This document shows positions 1 through 7,339 of a stretch of DNA of 18,923 bases, piece by piece (within the stretch, counting starts at the first letter, position 1; each line of letters starts with the position of its first letter). The DNA comes from Clostridiales bacterium (GTDB lineage Bacteria; Bacillota; Clostridia; Monoglobales; Monoglobaceae), in contig JAHZIG010000038.1 in assembly GCA_019419865.1 (NCBI GenBank), positions 1-18,923 of the forward strand, in the 5' to 3' direction. Under the pieces are notes generated by a model. That model was not told where the DNA came from. It saw only the letters and a list, made by a program, of their open reading frames with translations, and searched no databases. A program made the position numbers and the translations under genes.

Positions 1-52
1 TTTTTGTGATTTTCTTGAAAATTAATCACTACTATATTATACGAGGGATTAG
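1..52. repeat. Left arm of an 18.8-kb-spaced inverted repeat
   Basis: Bases 1-52 are the reverse complement of 18792-18843 with one mismatch (base 30). The arm contains its own hairpin (GTGAT-TTTTC-TT-GAAAA-tta-ATCAC). Since base 18844 is also A, the match may continue beyond the left edge of the window. Confidence 0.85.
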
Positions 53-215
53 CGATTAGGAAATAGGAGGTAAAATTTGTTTCTTTAACGCTTGACGCAA
101 ACATATACGGAAATGGAATACTTTGTTTTCCGTTTGCGGCTCGGAAACCGTTTTCACGCCACGACAACGTTTTGGGCTCCTATTCGCTATTCGCTAATCC
201 CTAATCTCTACGTTG
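45..215. repeat. Dispersed palindromic repeat, copy R1
   Basis: The element has A/T-rich inverted ends built from ATTAG/GCGAATAGG-type words and ends in CTAATCTCTACGTTG. The core shares TTCTTTAACGC, GACGCAAAC and GGAATACTTTGTTTTCC with copies near 13307, 13452, 18228 and 18642. A 62-codon reading frame across it has no family resemblance and is not called. It looks like a small non-autonomous, MITE-like or REP-like element; no transposase is present in the window. Confidence 0.75.
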
Positions 216-260
216 TTATTTTGCATAAAAATTTCCCTCTTTTTTTGTCTTATATATCAA

Positions 261-289
261 TTTACAAATCCCGATTTTGATTGTATATT
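261..289 (+). promoter_or_regulatory. Putative promoter of the sucrose operon
   Basis: TTTACA (261-266), 17-bp spacer, TATATT (284-289). The expected transcription start is near 296, just ahead of the operator-like palindrome at 301-314. Confidence 0.5.
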
Positions 290-300
290 ATAAATATAAG

Positions 301-314
301 TGAAAACGTTTACA
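301..314. promoter_or_regulatory. cre-type operator (CcpA or LacI-family ScrR site)
   Basis: TGAAAACGTTTACA fits the Bacillota catabolite-responsive element consensus TGWAANCGNTNWCA at every fixed position. It lies just downstream of the predicted start of transcription, where a bound LacI/GalR-family protein would block initiation or elongation. A dedicated sucrose repressor could use the same site; no LacI-family gene is in the window. Confidence 0.7.
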
Positions 315-371
315 TAAATGTTTCACATTATTTCATATATTAAAATAATTAACAGAAAGGACGGAGTTTTT

Positions 372-2306
372 ATGGATTACAAAAAGACGGCGGAAGAGAT
401 ATACCGGCTGTTGGGCGGGAAGGAGAATTTGGTCTCCGCGGCGCATTGTGCGACGAGGCTCAGGATCGTGCTGGCGGATACTAAGAAATGCGACAACGAC
501 GCGATCGAGAACGTAGACGGGGTGAAGGGAACCTTCTTCGCGTCGGGACAGCTTCAGGTCATACTCGGCACGGGCGTGGTCAACAAGGTGTACAACGAGT
601 TTATCAAGATCGCCGGGATAAGCGAGGCGACTAAGGAAGAGGTCAAGCAGGCCGCGGCGGAGAAGACCAACTGGTTCCAAAAGGCGATCAAGACGATAGG
701 CGATATCTTTGTGCCTATCATACCCGCGATCGTGGCCAGCGGTTTCCTGATGGGTATAATGGAAGCCCTGAACTTTATGGTAAACAACGGCTTTATCCAG
801 ATGGACACCTCGAGCTCGATCTACGTGTTCGCTCAGCTTTTCAGCAACGTGGCGTATACGTTCCTGCCGATACTGATCGGGTTCTCGGCCGCTAAGGTGT
901 TCGGCGGCAACCCGTTTTTGGGCGCGGTCATCGGTATGATAATGATCCACCCCGACCTGCAGAACGCGTGGACGGTAGCGAGCGAAGGCGTTCAGAAAAC
1001 GCAGGAAGTTTTCTTCGGGCTCTACAGCATAGACATGGTCGGCTATCAGGGACACGTTATCCCGATCATAATCTCGGTCTGGGTGATGAGCTTTTTGGAG
1101 AAGAGACTGCATAAGTACGTTCCGGCGATGTTAGACCTGTTCGTGACCCCGCTCGTCAGCGTATTCGTCGCGGGCTACCTCGCCCTCGCGGTCATAGGCC
1201 CCGTCTTCGTGGTCGTAGAAAACGCGATAATCAACGGCGTTCAATGGCTCATCGCTATCCCGTTCGGAATAGGCAGTTTCATAATGGGCGGACTCTACGC
1301 GACCACGGTCGTATCCGGAATACACCACATGTACACCGTTATAGATATAGGACAGCTCGCCCAGTACGGACTAACGTTCTGGCTCCCTCTCGCGTCCGCG
1401 GCGAACGTCGGACAGGGCGGAGCGGCCTTAGCGGTAGCGTTTAGGAGCAAGAACAAAAAGACCAAATCCGTAGCTCTCCCCGCCGCGCTCAGCGCGTGTA
1501 TGGGTATAACCGAACCGGCCATCTTCGGTATCAACCTGAGATTTCTAAAGCCGTTTATAGCGGGTTCGATAGGCGGCGCCTGCGGCGCGCTGTACGCGTC
1601 GATAGTCCATCTCGGCGCGACCGGAACCGGCGTGACCGGTATCTTCGGGATACTGCTCCACCTCCACAGCCCTGTGCACTACATAATAACCGTTTTGATC
1701 GCGTTCGTCGTAGCGTTCGTAGTCGCGTGGATACTCGGCATAAAGGAAGACGTTAAACAGGAAAAGGAGTCCGCTCCCTCGGCGGCAACCGTTTCGTCCG
1801 GCACGGTCGCTTCGTCGGCGACGGCTGAATCCGCAAACGTCTCCTCTGCTGAGCCGAACACGGTATACAGCCCGCTCGAGGGCGAGTCGGTTCCGCTGAA
1901 CTCGGCAAACGATCAGACTTTCGCTTCCGGCATACTCGGAAACGGCGTCGCGGTCAAACCGAGCGCCGGCAGGGTAGTCGCCCCGTTTAGCGGAGAAGTG
2001 TCCACCTTATTCGACACAAAGCACGCGATAGGTCTGACCAGCGACGACGGCGTAGAGCTGCTGATACACGTCGGATTAAACACCGTTGAGCTCGACGGAC
2101 GGTACTACGACGCAAAGGTTAAGATGGGCGACAGTGTCGAGATAGGCCAGACGCTTATAGAGTTCGACAAAGATAAGATCGAAAAGGCCGGATACGAGAC
2201 CATAACCCCGGTGATAATATCCAATATCGATTCTTATAAAGGCATGGACGAAACTCTGGGCAAAGTGAAATTTGGAGACGTCTTGATAAAGCTGACAAAA
2301 GAATAA
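372..2306 (+). CDS. scrA: Sucrose-type PTS transporter, EIIBCA
   Basis: Membrane permease of the phosphoenolpyruvate sugar phosphotransferase system that takes up and phosphorylates its sugar. About 644 residues. An N-terminal EIIB domain carries the phosphocysteine in AAHCATRLRI (Cys26). A multi-pass EIIC follows at roughly residues 105-460. An Ala/Ser-rich linker leads to a C-terminal EIIA (about 500-644) with both conserved histidines, in DTKHAIGL (His551) and LLIHVGLNTVEL (His566, the phosphorylated one). The ATG at 372 is chosen over an upstream ATG at 318 because AAAGGACGGAG precedes it and EIIB homology begins directly after it. Sucrose specificity is inferred from the glucose-family EIIBCA architecture and from the scrB and scrK genes immediately downstream; a different beta-fructoside or a glucoside cannot be fully excluded. 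Confidence 0.9.
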   Translation: MDYKKTAEEIYRLLGGKENLVSAAHCATRLRIVLADTKKCDNDAIENVDGVKGTFFASGQLQVILGTGVVNKVYNEFIKIAGISEATKEEVKQAAAEKTNWFQKAIKTIGDIFVPIIPAIVASGFLMGIMEALNFMVNNGFIQMDTSSSIYVFAQLFSNVAYTFLPILIGFSAAKVFGGNPFLGAVIGMIMIHPDLQNAWTVASEGVQKTQEVFFGLYSIDMVGYQGHVIPIIISVWVMSFLEKRLHKYVPAMLDLFVTPLVSVFVAGYLALAVIGPVFVVVENAIINGVQWLIAIPFGIGSFIMGGLYATTVVSGIHHMYTVIDIGQLAQYGLTFWLPLASAANVGQGGAALAVAFRSKNKKTKSVALPAALSACMGITEPAIFGINLRFLKPFIAGSIGGACGALYASIVHLGATGTGVTGIFGILLHLHSPVHYIITVLIAFVVAFVVAWILGIKEDVKQEKESAPSAATVSSGTVASSATAESANVSSAEPNTVYSPLEGESVPLNSANDQTFASGILGNGVAVKPSAGRVVAPFSGEVSTLFDTKHAIGLTSDDGVELLIHVGLNTVELDGRYYDAKVKMGDSVEIGQTLIEFDKDKIEKAGYETITPVIISNIDSYKGMDETLGKVKFGDVLIKLTKE

Positions 2307-2342
2307 AGCCGTCGCTTATCCAAATCGAGGAGCGTGATAAAA

Positions 2343-3824
2343 ATGGACGTAATCAAACCGCATACCAAGACATATTTCAAAGGCGGACTGCGCAATATAC
2401 GCCGAAAGGAGCTGGACGCTATCGCAAAGATCGGCGCCGATAAGACGAGACTCGCCCTGCACCTGACTCCGCCGGTCGGCTGGCTCAACGACCCGAACGG
2501 GTTGTGCTTCTCAAACGGTTACTACCACGTTTTCTTCCAGTACTCGCCCGAGGACGTAAACGGGGGCAGGAAGTACTGGGGGCATTACAGGAGCGCCGAT
2601 CTGATCGACTGGGAATATCTCGGCGTCGCGATCCGGCCGGATACCGAATTCGACCGGGACGGGGTATATTCCGGCTCCGCGGTCGCGGAGGACGGCGCGA
2701 TAAGCATATTCTACACCGGAAACGTCAAGTTCGAGGGCGACTACGACTATATAAATAACGGGCGCGGCTCGTATACCATATACGCGGTCTGCGAGGACGG
2801 AGTGAACGTCAAAGACAAGACGGTAGCGCTCCGAAACTCCGACTACCCGCCCGATCTGACCTGCCACGTCCGGGATCCCAAGGTCTGGAAGGCGGACGGA
2901 AAATACTATATGGTATTGGGGGCGCGAACCAAATCGGACGTCGGCGAAGTATTGGTCTACGAATCCGAAGACAAGCTGAGCTGGCGGCTGATAAACCGGC
3001 TCGGGAGCGAGAACAGGCTCGGCTATATGTGGGAGTGTCCGGATCTGTTCGAGATCGGCGGGCTGACCCTGCTCTCGGTATCGCCTCAGGGCGTAGAGGC
3101 GGACGGGTACGACTTCAACAATATCTACCAAAGCGGATATATGCCGATAAGCGGCGACTTTAGAGGCGAATACTCGCTCGGGAAATTCAAGGAATGGGAT
3201 AGGGGCTTCGACTTCTACGCGCCCCAGACATTCGAGGACGGCTCGGGCAGGCGTTTGCTCATAGGCTGGATGGGCATGGCCGACTGCGGGGACGAATATA
3301 CCAATCCCACCGAATACGGCTGGCAGCACGCGCTCACCATTCCAAGGGAGATAACCGTATCCGGCGGAAAAATATTGCAGAATCCCGCGCGGGAGATAGA
3401 GACGCTGAGACGCGAAAGGCTGAGTATCCGCCCGGGCGCCGAAACGGAGCTGAAACCGCCGTACGAGGTTATCGCGAAAGTTTCTGGAAAACGGTTCAAA
3501 GCCGCGGTCTCCAAGGAGCTGATACTCGAGTATAAAGACGGCGTATTCGCAATGAGATTCGACGGAGATATCGGCGGAGGCCGAAGTTCCCGCAGCGTAA
3601 AACTGGATCGGCTGGACTGCGTCAGGATCGTCGCCGACGCTACCGCGCTCGAGGTATATCTAAACGACGGAGAAGAGGTCTTTACTACCAGGTATTATCC
3701 GAACCGCGACTGTATAGAGCTGTTCGAATGCGGCGCCGACGCGTATAAGCTGAGGCCGATAAACGTGGACTATAACGGAGCGGAAATACTTAAAAATAAA
3801 TTATACGGAGAGGATGAGCTTTAA
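2343..3824 (+). CDS. scrB: Sucrose-6-phosphate hydrolase (GH32)
   Basis: Cytoplasmic glycoside hydrolase family 32 enzyme that cleaves sucrose-6-phosphate to glucose-6-phosphate and fructose. 493 residues, the usual family length, with no signal peptide. The three GH32 signature blocks are visible: WLNDPNG with nucleophile Asp50, RDPKVW with transition-state Asp178, and ECPDLF with acid/base Glu231. A beta-sandwich tail follows. The ATG at 2343 sits 10 bp after GAGGAG (2327-2332); the in-frame GTG at 2334 would be too close to that site. It lies 36 bp after scrA and overlaps scrK by one base (TAATG), so it is cotranscribed with both. Confidence 0.93.
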   Translation: MDVIKPHTKTYFKGGLRNIRRKELDAIAKIGADKTRLALHLTPPVGWLNDPNGLCFSNGYYHVFFQYSPEDVNGGRKYWGHYRSADLIDWEYLGVAIRPDTEFDRDGVYSGSAVAEDGAISIFYTGNVKFEGDYDYINNGRGSYTIYAVCEDGVNVKDKTVALRNSDYPPDLTCHVRDPKVWKADGKYYMVLGARTKSDVGEVLVYESEDKLSWRLINRLGSENRLGYMWECPDLFEIGGLTLLSVSPQGVEADGYDFNNIYQSGYMPISGDFRGEYSLGKFKEWDRGFDFYAPQTFEDGSGRRLLIGWMGMADCGDEYTNPTEYGWQHALTIPREITVSGGKILQNPAREIETLRRERLSIRPGAETELKPPYEVIAKVSGKRFKAAVSKELILEYKDGVFAMRFDGDIGGGRSSRSVKLDRLDCVRIVADATALEVYLNDGEEVFTTRYYPNRDCIELFECGADAYKLRPINVDYNGAEILKNKLYGEDEL

Positions 3825-4783
3825 TGAAAAAACTTTTGGCGATCGGCGAGGCGCTGATCGATTTTATCCCCGGGCAAACGGGCTGCAGGCTCAAAGAGGT
3901 CGAGTCGTTCAGCCCCAACGTAGGCGGCGCTCCGGCGAACGTCTGCGGGGTCTTTAGCAAGCTCGGCGGCGAGTCGGAAATGATAACCCAGCTCGGAGAC
4001 GACGCCTTCGGCGACAAGATAGTAGGCGAGCTCGAAAAGTACGGGATAGGCTGCGATAAAATACTCAGAACCGACAAGGCCAACACCTGTCTCGCGTTCG
4101 TATCGCTCAGAGAGGACGGCGGCCGGGACTTCTCGTTCTACAGAAAGCCGAGCGCGGATATGCTCTACGACCCGGCCAACATCCGGCCGGAGTGGTTTGA
4201 AAACTGTTTCGCGCTCCACTTCTGCTCGGTGTCCTTAGGCGAATACCCGATGAAGAAGGCGCACCTCCGCGCGATCGACTGCGCGGCCAAAAGCGGCGCG
4301 CTCATAAGTTTCGACCCGAACATACGCCTTCAGCTCTGGGATGACAAAGAGCTTTTGAAGCGAACGGTAAACGAGTTTCTCCCATACGCGAATATTCTCA
4401 AGATATCCGATGAGGAACTGGAATTTATAACGGGTACGATCGATATAGAAAAAGCTAAGGATATCCTGCTCGGCGGCGCTGCCGAACTTTTAATATACAC
4501 CAAAGGATCGGGCGGCGCGGAAGCGTATACAAAGACCGCGTCCGCCGTAAGCCCCTGCGTCGGCGCGGCCGCGATAGATACGACCGGAGCGGGAGACGCG
4601 TTTATCGGCGCTTGTCTGCACAAACTCGCGGCTTGGGATACGACTCCCGAAAACGTCGCGGAACTTGATCAGGCTCGGCTCAAGGAGATCATCGACTTCG
4701 CCAACGCCTACTGCGGGATAAGCGTGACCCGCCGCGGCGCCCTGCCCTCGTATCCCGATCTGACCGAACTAAACTCGCGCTAA
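3824..4783 (+). CDS. scrK: Fructokinase (PfkB/ribokinase family)
   Basis: ATP-dependent kinase that converts the fructose released by ScrB to fructose-6-phosphate. 319 residues. The PfkB N-terminal signature GGAPANVC (about residues 34-41) and the C-terminal signature DTTGAGDAF (about 250-258), with the catalytic Asp of GAGD, are intact. The start codon overlaps the scrB stop (TAATG), with GGAGAGG just upstream, indicating translational coupling. A terminator follows 10 bp after the stop, closing the operon. Related sugar kinases (for example 2-keto-3-deoxygluconate kinase) share this fold; the fructokinase assignment rests on the motif spacing and on operon position. Confidence 0.9.
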   Translation: MKKLLAIGEALIDFIPGQTGCRLKEVESFSPNVGGAPANVCGVFSKLGGESEMITQLGDDAFGDKIVGELEKYGIGCDKILRTDKANTCLAFVSLREDGGRDFSFYRKPSADMLYDPANIRPEWFENCFALHFCSVSLGEYPMKKAHLRAIDCAAKSGALISFDPNIRLQLWDDKELLKRTVNEFLPYANILKISDEELEFITGTIDIEKAKDILLGGAAELLIYTKGSGGAEAYTKTASAVSPCVGAAAIDTTGAGDAFIGACLHKLAAWDTTPENVAELDQARLKEIIDFANAYCGISVTRRGALPSYPDLTELNSR

Positions 4784-4792
4784 AGCTAATTA

Positions 4793-4822
4793 AGCGGCGG
4801 ATACCCTCCGCCGCTGTTTTTA
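4793..4822 (+). terminator. Rho-independent terminator of scrABK
   Basis: Nine-bp perfect stem AGCGGCGGA/TCCGCCGCT (4793-4801 and 4807-4815), 5-nt loop, followed by GTTTTTAT. It sits just after the scrK stop. Confidence 0.9.
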
Positions 4823-4947
4823 TGTATTTGAAATCGATTTACAAATATAGAATAAAAAGTTATCCTAATAAAAAGTTCCGTTTTTATGTCTGAAAAAATA
4901 ACATGAACCGCCGACGTAATTTCCAATTATAATACGCTTTATAATAC

Positions 4948-4973
4948 GCGGGCGCTATTTATCCCACGCCCGC
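4948..4973 (-). terminator. Possible hairpin ending the minus-strand genes
   Basis: Perfect 7-bp stem GCGGGCG/CGCCCGC with a 12-nt loop, 24 bp beyond the stop of the AraC remnant on the minus strand. The following minus-strand bases are A/T-rich but not a clean T run, so termination is uncertain. Confidence 0.4.
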
Positions 4974-4996
4974 TCCGAATTCACAGAACGCGTTCT

Positions 4997-5172
4997 TTAC
5001 TTTAGCATATCTCGGCGGCGGATCGTTCTCCTATACTCGTTCGGCGATACGCCCACGCTGTTTTTAAAAGTCTTGCTCATGACCTCGTACGAGGAATAGC
5101 CCAGGCTTGCGGCGATTATATTCACCGGCAGATCGGTCTCCTCAAGGAATCGCTTCGCGCAATAAATAATTT
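4997..5172 (-). pseudogene. AraC-family regulator remnant (C-terminal HTH only)
   Basis: The minus-strand frame reads AKRFLEETDLPVN, LGYSSYEVMSKTFK and VGVSPNEYR, the final helix-turn-helix and C-terminal motif of AraC/XylS activators. Nothing of the first helix-turn-helix or of the sensor domain is present: the homology begins within about 20 bp of the yhbY stop codon. The frame can be extended upstream to 5245, but that part reads through yhbY in another frame and does not look like AraC. This is best read as a gene cut down by a deletion that brought its last ~58 codons next to yhbY. It could once have regulated a sugar operon, but nothing here shows which. Confidence 0.75.
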
Positions 5173-5189
5173 GGAAAATATCAAAACGA

Positions 5190-5486
5190 TCAGCGCCTCG
5201 GCAATTCGATCTGTTTATTCTCCTTCGACTCCTTATACAGCACAAACTTATTCCCGATGACCTGAACTATATCGGCTCCGACCATCTCCGCCAGCTCCGC
5301 CGCGGCCTCTCTCGCTGTGAGCAGAGCGTTGTCCAGCACGTGCGCCTTGATAAGCTCGTTCGCCTCCAGCGCGTCCGCTATCAAAGCCGCCGTGTTCTCG
5401 CCGACTCCGTCCTTTCCCACCTGATACAGCGCGGGTATGCCGTTCGCCAAACCTCTGAGGTACGCGCGTTGTTTGCTTGTTATCAT
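5190..5486 (-). CDS. yhbY: YhbY-type CRM-domain RNA-binding protein
   Basis: 98-residue single CRM (CRS1-YhbY) domain protein, the usual length for the bacterial family, which associates with pre-50S ribosomal particles. It opens with the typical KQRAYLRGLANGI segment, continues with VGKDGV and LIKAHVLDN, and closes with GNKFVLYKES, the GxxFVLYR-like C-terminal signature. The ATG at 5486 is preceded by AAGGAGAAATT. It is separated from the upstream minus-strand gene by about 190 bp containing a degenerate 10-bp repeat, so it may have its own promoter, although none is clear. The stop lies directly beside the AraC remnant. Confidence 0.9.
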   Translation of the reverse strand: MITSKQRAYLRGLANGIPALYQVGKDGVGENTAALIADALEANELIKAHVLDNALLTAREAAAELAEMVGADIVQVIGNKFVLYKESKENKQIELPRR

Positions 5487-5505
5487 GATTGAATTTCTCC
5501 TTTTA

Positions 5506-5578
5506 TATCCTATTGTATCTTATTCTATCCTATTATATTATATCTTAATTCTATCTTATCCTATAGTATCCTCTATTG
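5506..5578. repeat. Degenerate ~10-bp tandem repeat upstream of yhbY
   Basis: About seven copies of a TATCCTATTN-like word (variants TATCTTATTC, TATCCTATTA) form a 73-bp block of low complexity, lying 20 bp upstream of the yhbY start. On the minus strand it contains TATAAT-like hexamers but no well-spaced -35 partner. Confidence 0.7.
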
Positions 5579-5677
5579 TCATTCAGCGCCGCCGCTATCG
5601 ATCGTCGGCGGGATCGTCCGCCCGGCCGTATTTTTTACGGGCTTCTCAAATAACCGTTACGCCAAAATCGCCTCGTC

Positions 5678-6529
5678 CTATATATTGTCCAAATCGAACT
5701 CCCGACCGGTCAGTCTCAAAAGTTCCTTCGTCAGGCTCGTATATACCTCTTTCGCCAGAACGTCCGTCTCGCCGTCGCCGAAACATTCGATATGCCCGCG
5801 TACCGTCTCAAGATCGCCCCGCGCCACCGGTCCGGTCAGCGCCTCGGGTATCCCCAGCCGCGCCATATTCTCGGCGTTTCCCATAAACAGCGGCGTCAGC
5901 GCGGGGTAGGCGCTCTCCTCGCTGAACCCGCATTCCTTGAGCAATTCCGCCGCAAGCCCCACAAGTCCGACCGCAAGGTTGCTCGCCATGACCGCGGCCG
6001 CGTGGTACTTGGTCTTGACGCCCGCGTCTATGATCTCCACCCTGTTTCCGGCCGACTCCGCTATCTTCTTCAGGACGTCCGCCGCCGGACCCTCGGCTGA
6101 GAATACCGAACTCTCGAGCAGTTTAAAGCTTTCGAACTTATCTCCGACCGCGGTCAGCATATGCAGGCTCCCGGTCTTTACGCCCAGCTCCGCCGCGGCG
6201 TCGAATACTCCGGACGACAGCGCCCCGCTGCAATGGCAGACTATCTTTCCTTTGAGGTCGGTCTCCGATTTAAGCCGATCCCATACGCTCTTTATGTTTC
6301 GGTCGTTTACTGTTATGAAGATCGCATCCGAACTTTCGGCAAGCTCCGCCGCATTACTATACGCTCTCGCGCCGACGAAATCCGCCGCTTCCTCCGCGGA
6401 TAAAAACGTTCTCGAGCAGTATCCGCTTATCCTAAAGCCGCTGTCTTTGAGATATTTGCCGAGCGAGGTCCCGACCTTACCCGCGCCGATAAAGCCCAGC
6501 CTCAAGCTCTTTACCGAATCAATTTCCAC
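5678..6529 (-). CDS. Rossmann-like and DUF2520 domain protein
   Basis: 283-residue putative NAD(P)-dependent oxidoreductase of unknown substrate. An N-terminal Rossmann fold carries the dinucleotide-binding GFIGAGKVG (residues 12-20). The second half fits the helical DUF2520 family, with HCSGALSSGVF, GSLHML and the K-x-x-YHAAAVMASN segment equivalent to 6-phosphogluconate-dehydrogenase-like C-terminal domains. The proposed start is GTG at 6529, inside the last codons of the HAD gene (11-base overlap), with GAGGAG 10 bp upstream. The overlap argues for translational coupling to the phosphatase gene. Such proteins are often found near pantothenate genes (panB/panC), but none is in this window, so no pathway is assigned. 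Confidence 0.85.
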   Translation of the reverse strand: MEIDSVKSLRLGFIGAGKVGTSLGKYLKDSGFRISGYCSRTFLSAEEAADFVGARAYSNAAELAESSDAIFITVNDRNIKSVWDRLKSETDLKGKIVCHCSGALSSGVFDAAAELGVKTGSLHMLTAVGDKFESFKLLESSVFSAEGPAADVLKKIAESAGNRVEIIDAGVKTKYHAAAVMASNLAVGLVGLAAELLKECGFSEESAYPALTPLFMGNAENMARLGIPEALTGPVARGDLETVRGHIECFGDGETDVLAKEVYTSLTKELLRLTGREFDLDNI

Positions 6530-7181
6530 CTAAGATCAACTCCTCAAGCTCCTCGACCGTATCCACGATATAGTCCGGCTCCTCCGCCTCGAGCTCGTTC
6601 GGCTCCGCATATCCGAAACGCGCGCCGGCCGAAGCGACGCCGCATTTCTTGGCGCCGATTATATCCTGCCTCCTGTCTCCTACCATCAAAACGTCCTGCG
6701 GATCGGGGTTTCTGAAAAGCCTTAAGACCTCGGCTATGACCTCGTCCTTGTTGTTCCTGACGCCGCTCAGCTCGGCGCCCATAACTACGTCGAAATATCG
6801 CTCCAGATCGTAATGTTTCAGGATCCGCTTCGCGAACACAAGGGGCTTAGAGGTCGCGAGCGCGATCTTCCTGCCGCTCTCCTTTATCCTGCCGAGCGCT
6901 TCGGGGATCCCGTCGTAGACGGCGTTCTCGTATATCCCTATATCGGAAAACCTCTCCCGGTACTTATCCACCGCCGCCTTGGCTTTTTCGCCTTTGAAAC
7001 CGTAGAACTCAATAAACGAATCTATCAGCGGCGGTCCGATCACCTTGTTAAGGTTCTCAAGCTCCTCCTCGATCCCAAAATGTTTCAGCGCGTACTGAAA
7101 GCATTTGGTTATCCCCTCTTTGGGATCGGTCAGCGTCCCGTCCAGGTCGAATAATATATATTTGTACGTCTTTTTTTCCAT
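6519..7181 (-). CDS. HAD-superfamily hydrolase (phosphoglycolate phosphatase-like)
   Basis: 220-residue cytoplasmic phosphatase of the Gph/PGP-like HAD subfamily. Motif I is FDLDGTLTD (nucleophile Asp12, Asp14), motif II is ATSKP (Thr110), the motif III lysine is probably Lys145, and motif IV is MVGDRRQD (Asp169, Asp173). A helical cap is inserted between motifs I and II (about residues 20-85). The start is ATG at 7181 with TAGGAG upstream; that ribosome-binding segment is present twice in tandem (see 7182-7215). The 3' end overlaps the DUF2520 gene. The substrate could be phosphoglycolate, a nucleotide, or pyrophosphate (PpaX-like); the sequence does not decide. Confidence 0.88.
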   Translation of the reverse strand: MEKKTYKYILFDLDGTLTDPKEGITKCFQYALKHFGIEEELENLNKVIGPPLIDSFIEFYGFKGEKAKAAVDKYRERFSDIGIYENAVYDGIPEALGRIKESGRKIALATSKPLVFAKRILKHYDLERYFDVVMGAELSGVRNNKDEVIAEVLRLFRNPDPQDVLMVGDRRQDIIGAKKCGVASAGARFGYAEPNELEAEEPDYIVDTVEELEELILGGN

Positions 7182-7215
7182 ATATACGCTCCTAAGGCAT
7201 ATACGCTCCTAAGGC
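7182..7215 (-). repeat. Tandem duplication of the HAD gene ribosome-binding site
   Basis: The 17-bp unit GCCTTAGGAGCGTATAT (minus strand) occurs twice, perfectly, at 7199-7215 and 7182-7198, directly before the ATG at 7181. The upstream copy leads into ATG-CCT-TAG, a two-codon frame that stops before the true start. Confidence 0.9.
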
Positions 7216-7257
7216 TCCGCGGCTAAAACGCCGAAAGCCGGTTTGTTTTTCTTATAT

Positions 7258-7338
7258 TTGTTATATTTGCCGTATTTATCGCGTTTATTTCATTTACCGC
7301 GTTTATCGCGTTTGTCTCATTTGCCGTATTTATCGCGA
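7258..7338. repeat. Three imperfect 27-bp tandem repeats after speA
   Basis: Units at 7258-7284, 7285-7311 and 7312-7338 share TTATCGCG at the end and a TTTGCCG/TTTACCG centre. They begin one base past the speA stop and lie between speA and the HAD gene on the minus strand. No terminator hairpin is evident in the same interval, so readthrough from speA is possible. Confidence 0.85.
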
Positions 7339-7339
7339 T

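Noticed and set aside
92..280. A 62-codon frame in the left intergenic region
   Set aside because: It falls within repeat R1 and the scrA promoter region, and equivalent frames are not kept in the other repeat copies.
5437..6533. Several plus-strand frames opposite yhbY and DUF2520
   Set aside because: They are Ser/Arg/Pro-rich shadows of the minus-strand genes, without recognisable domains.
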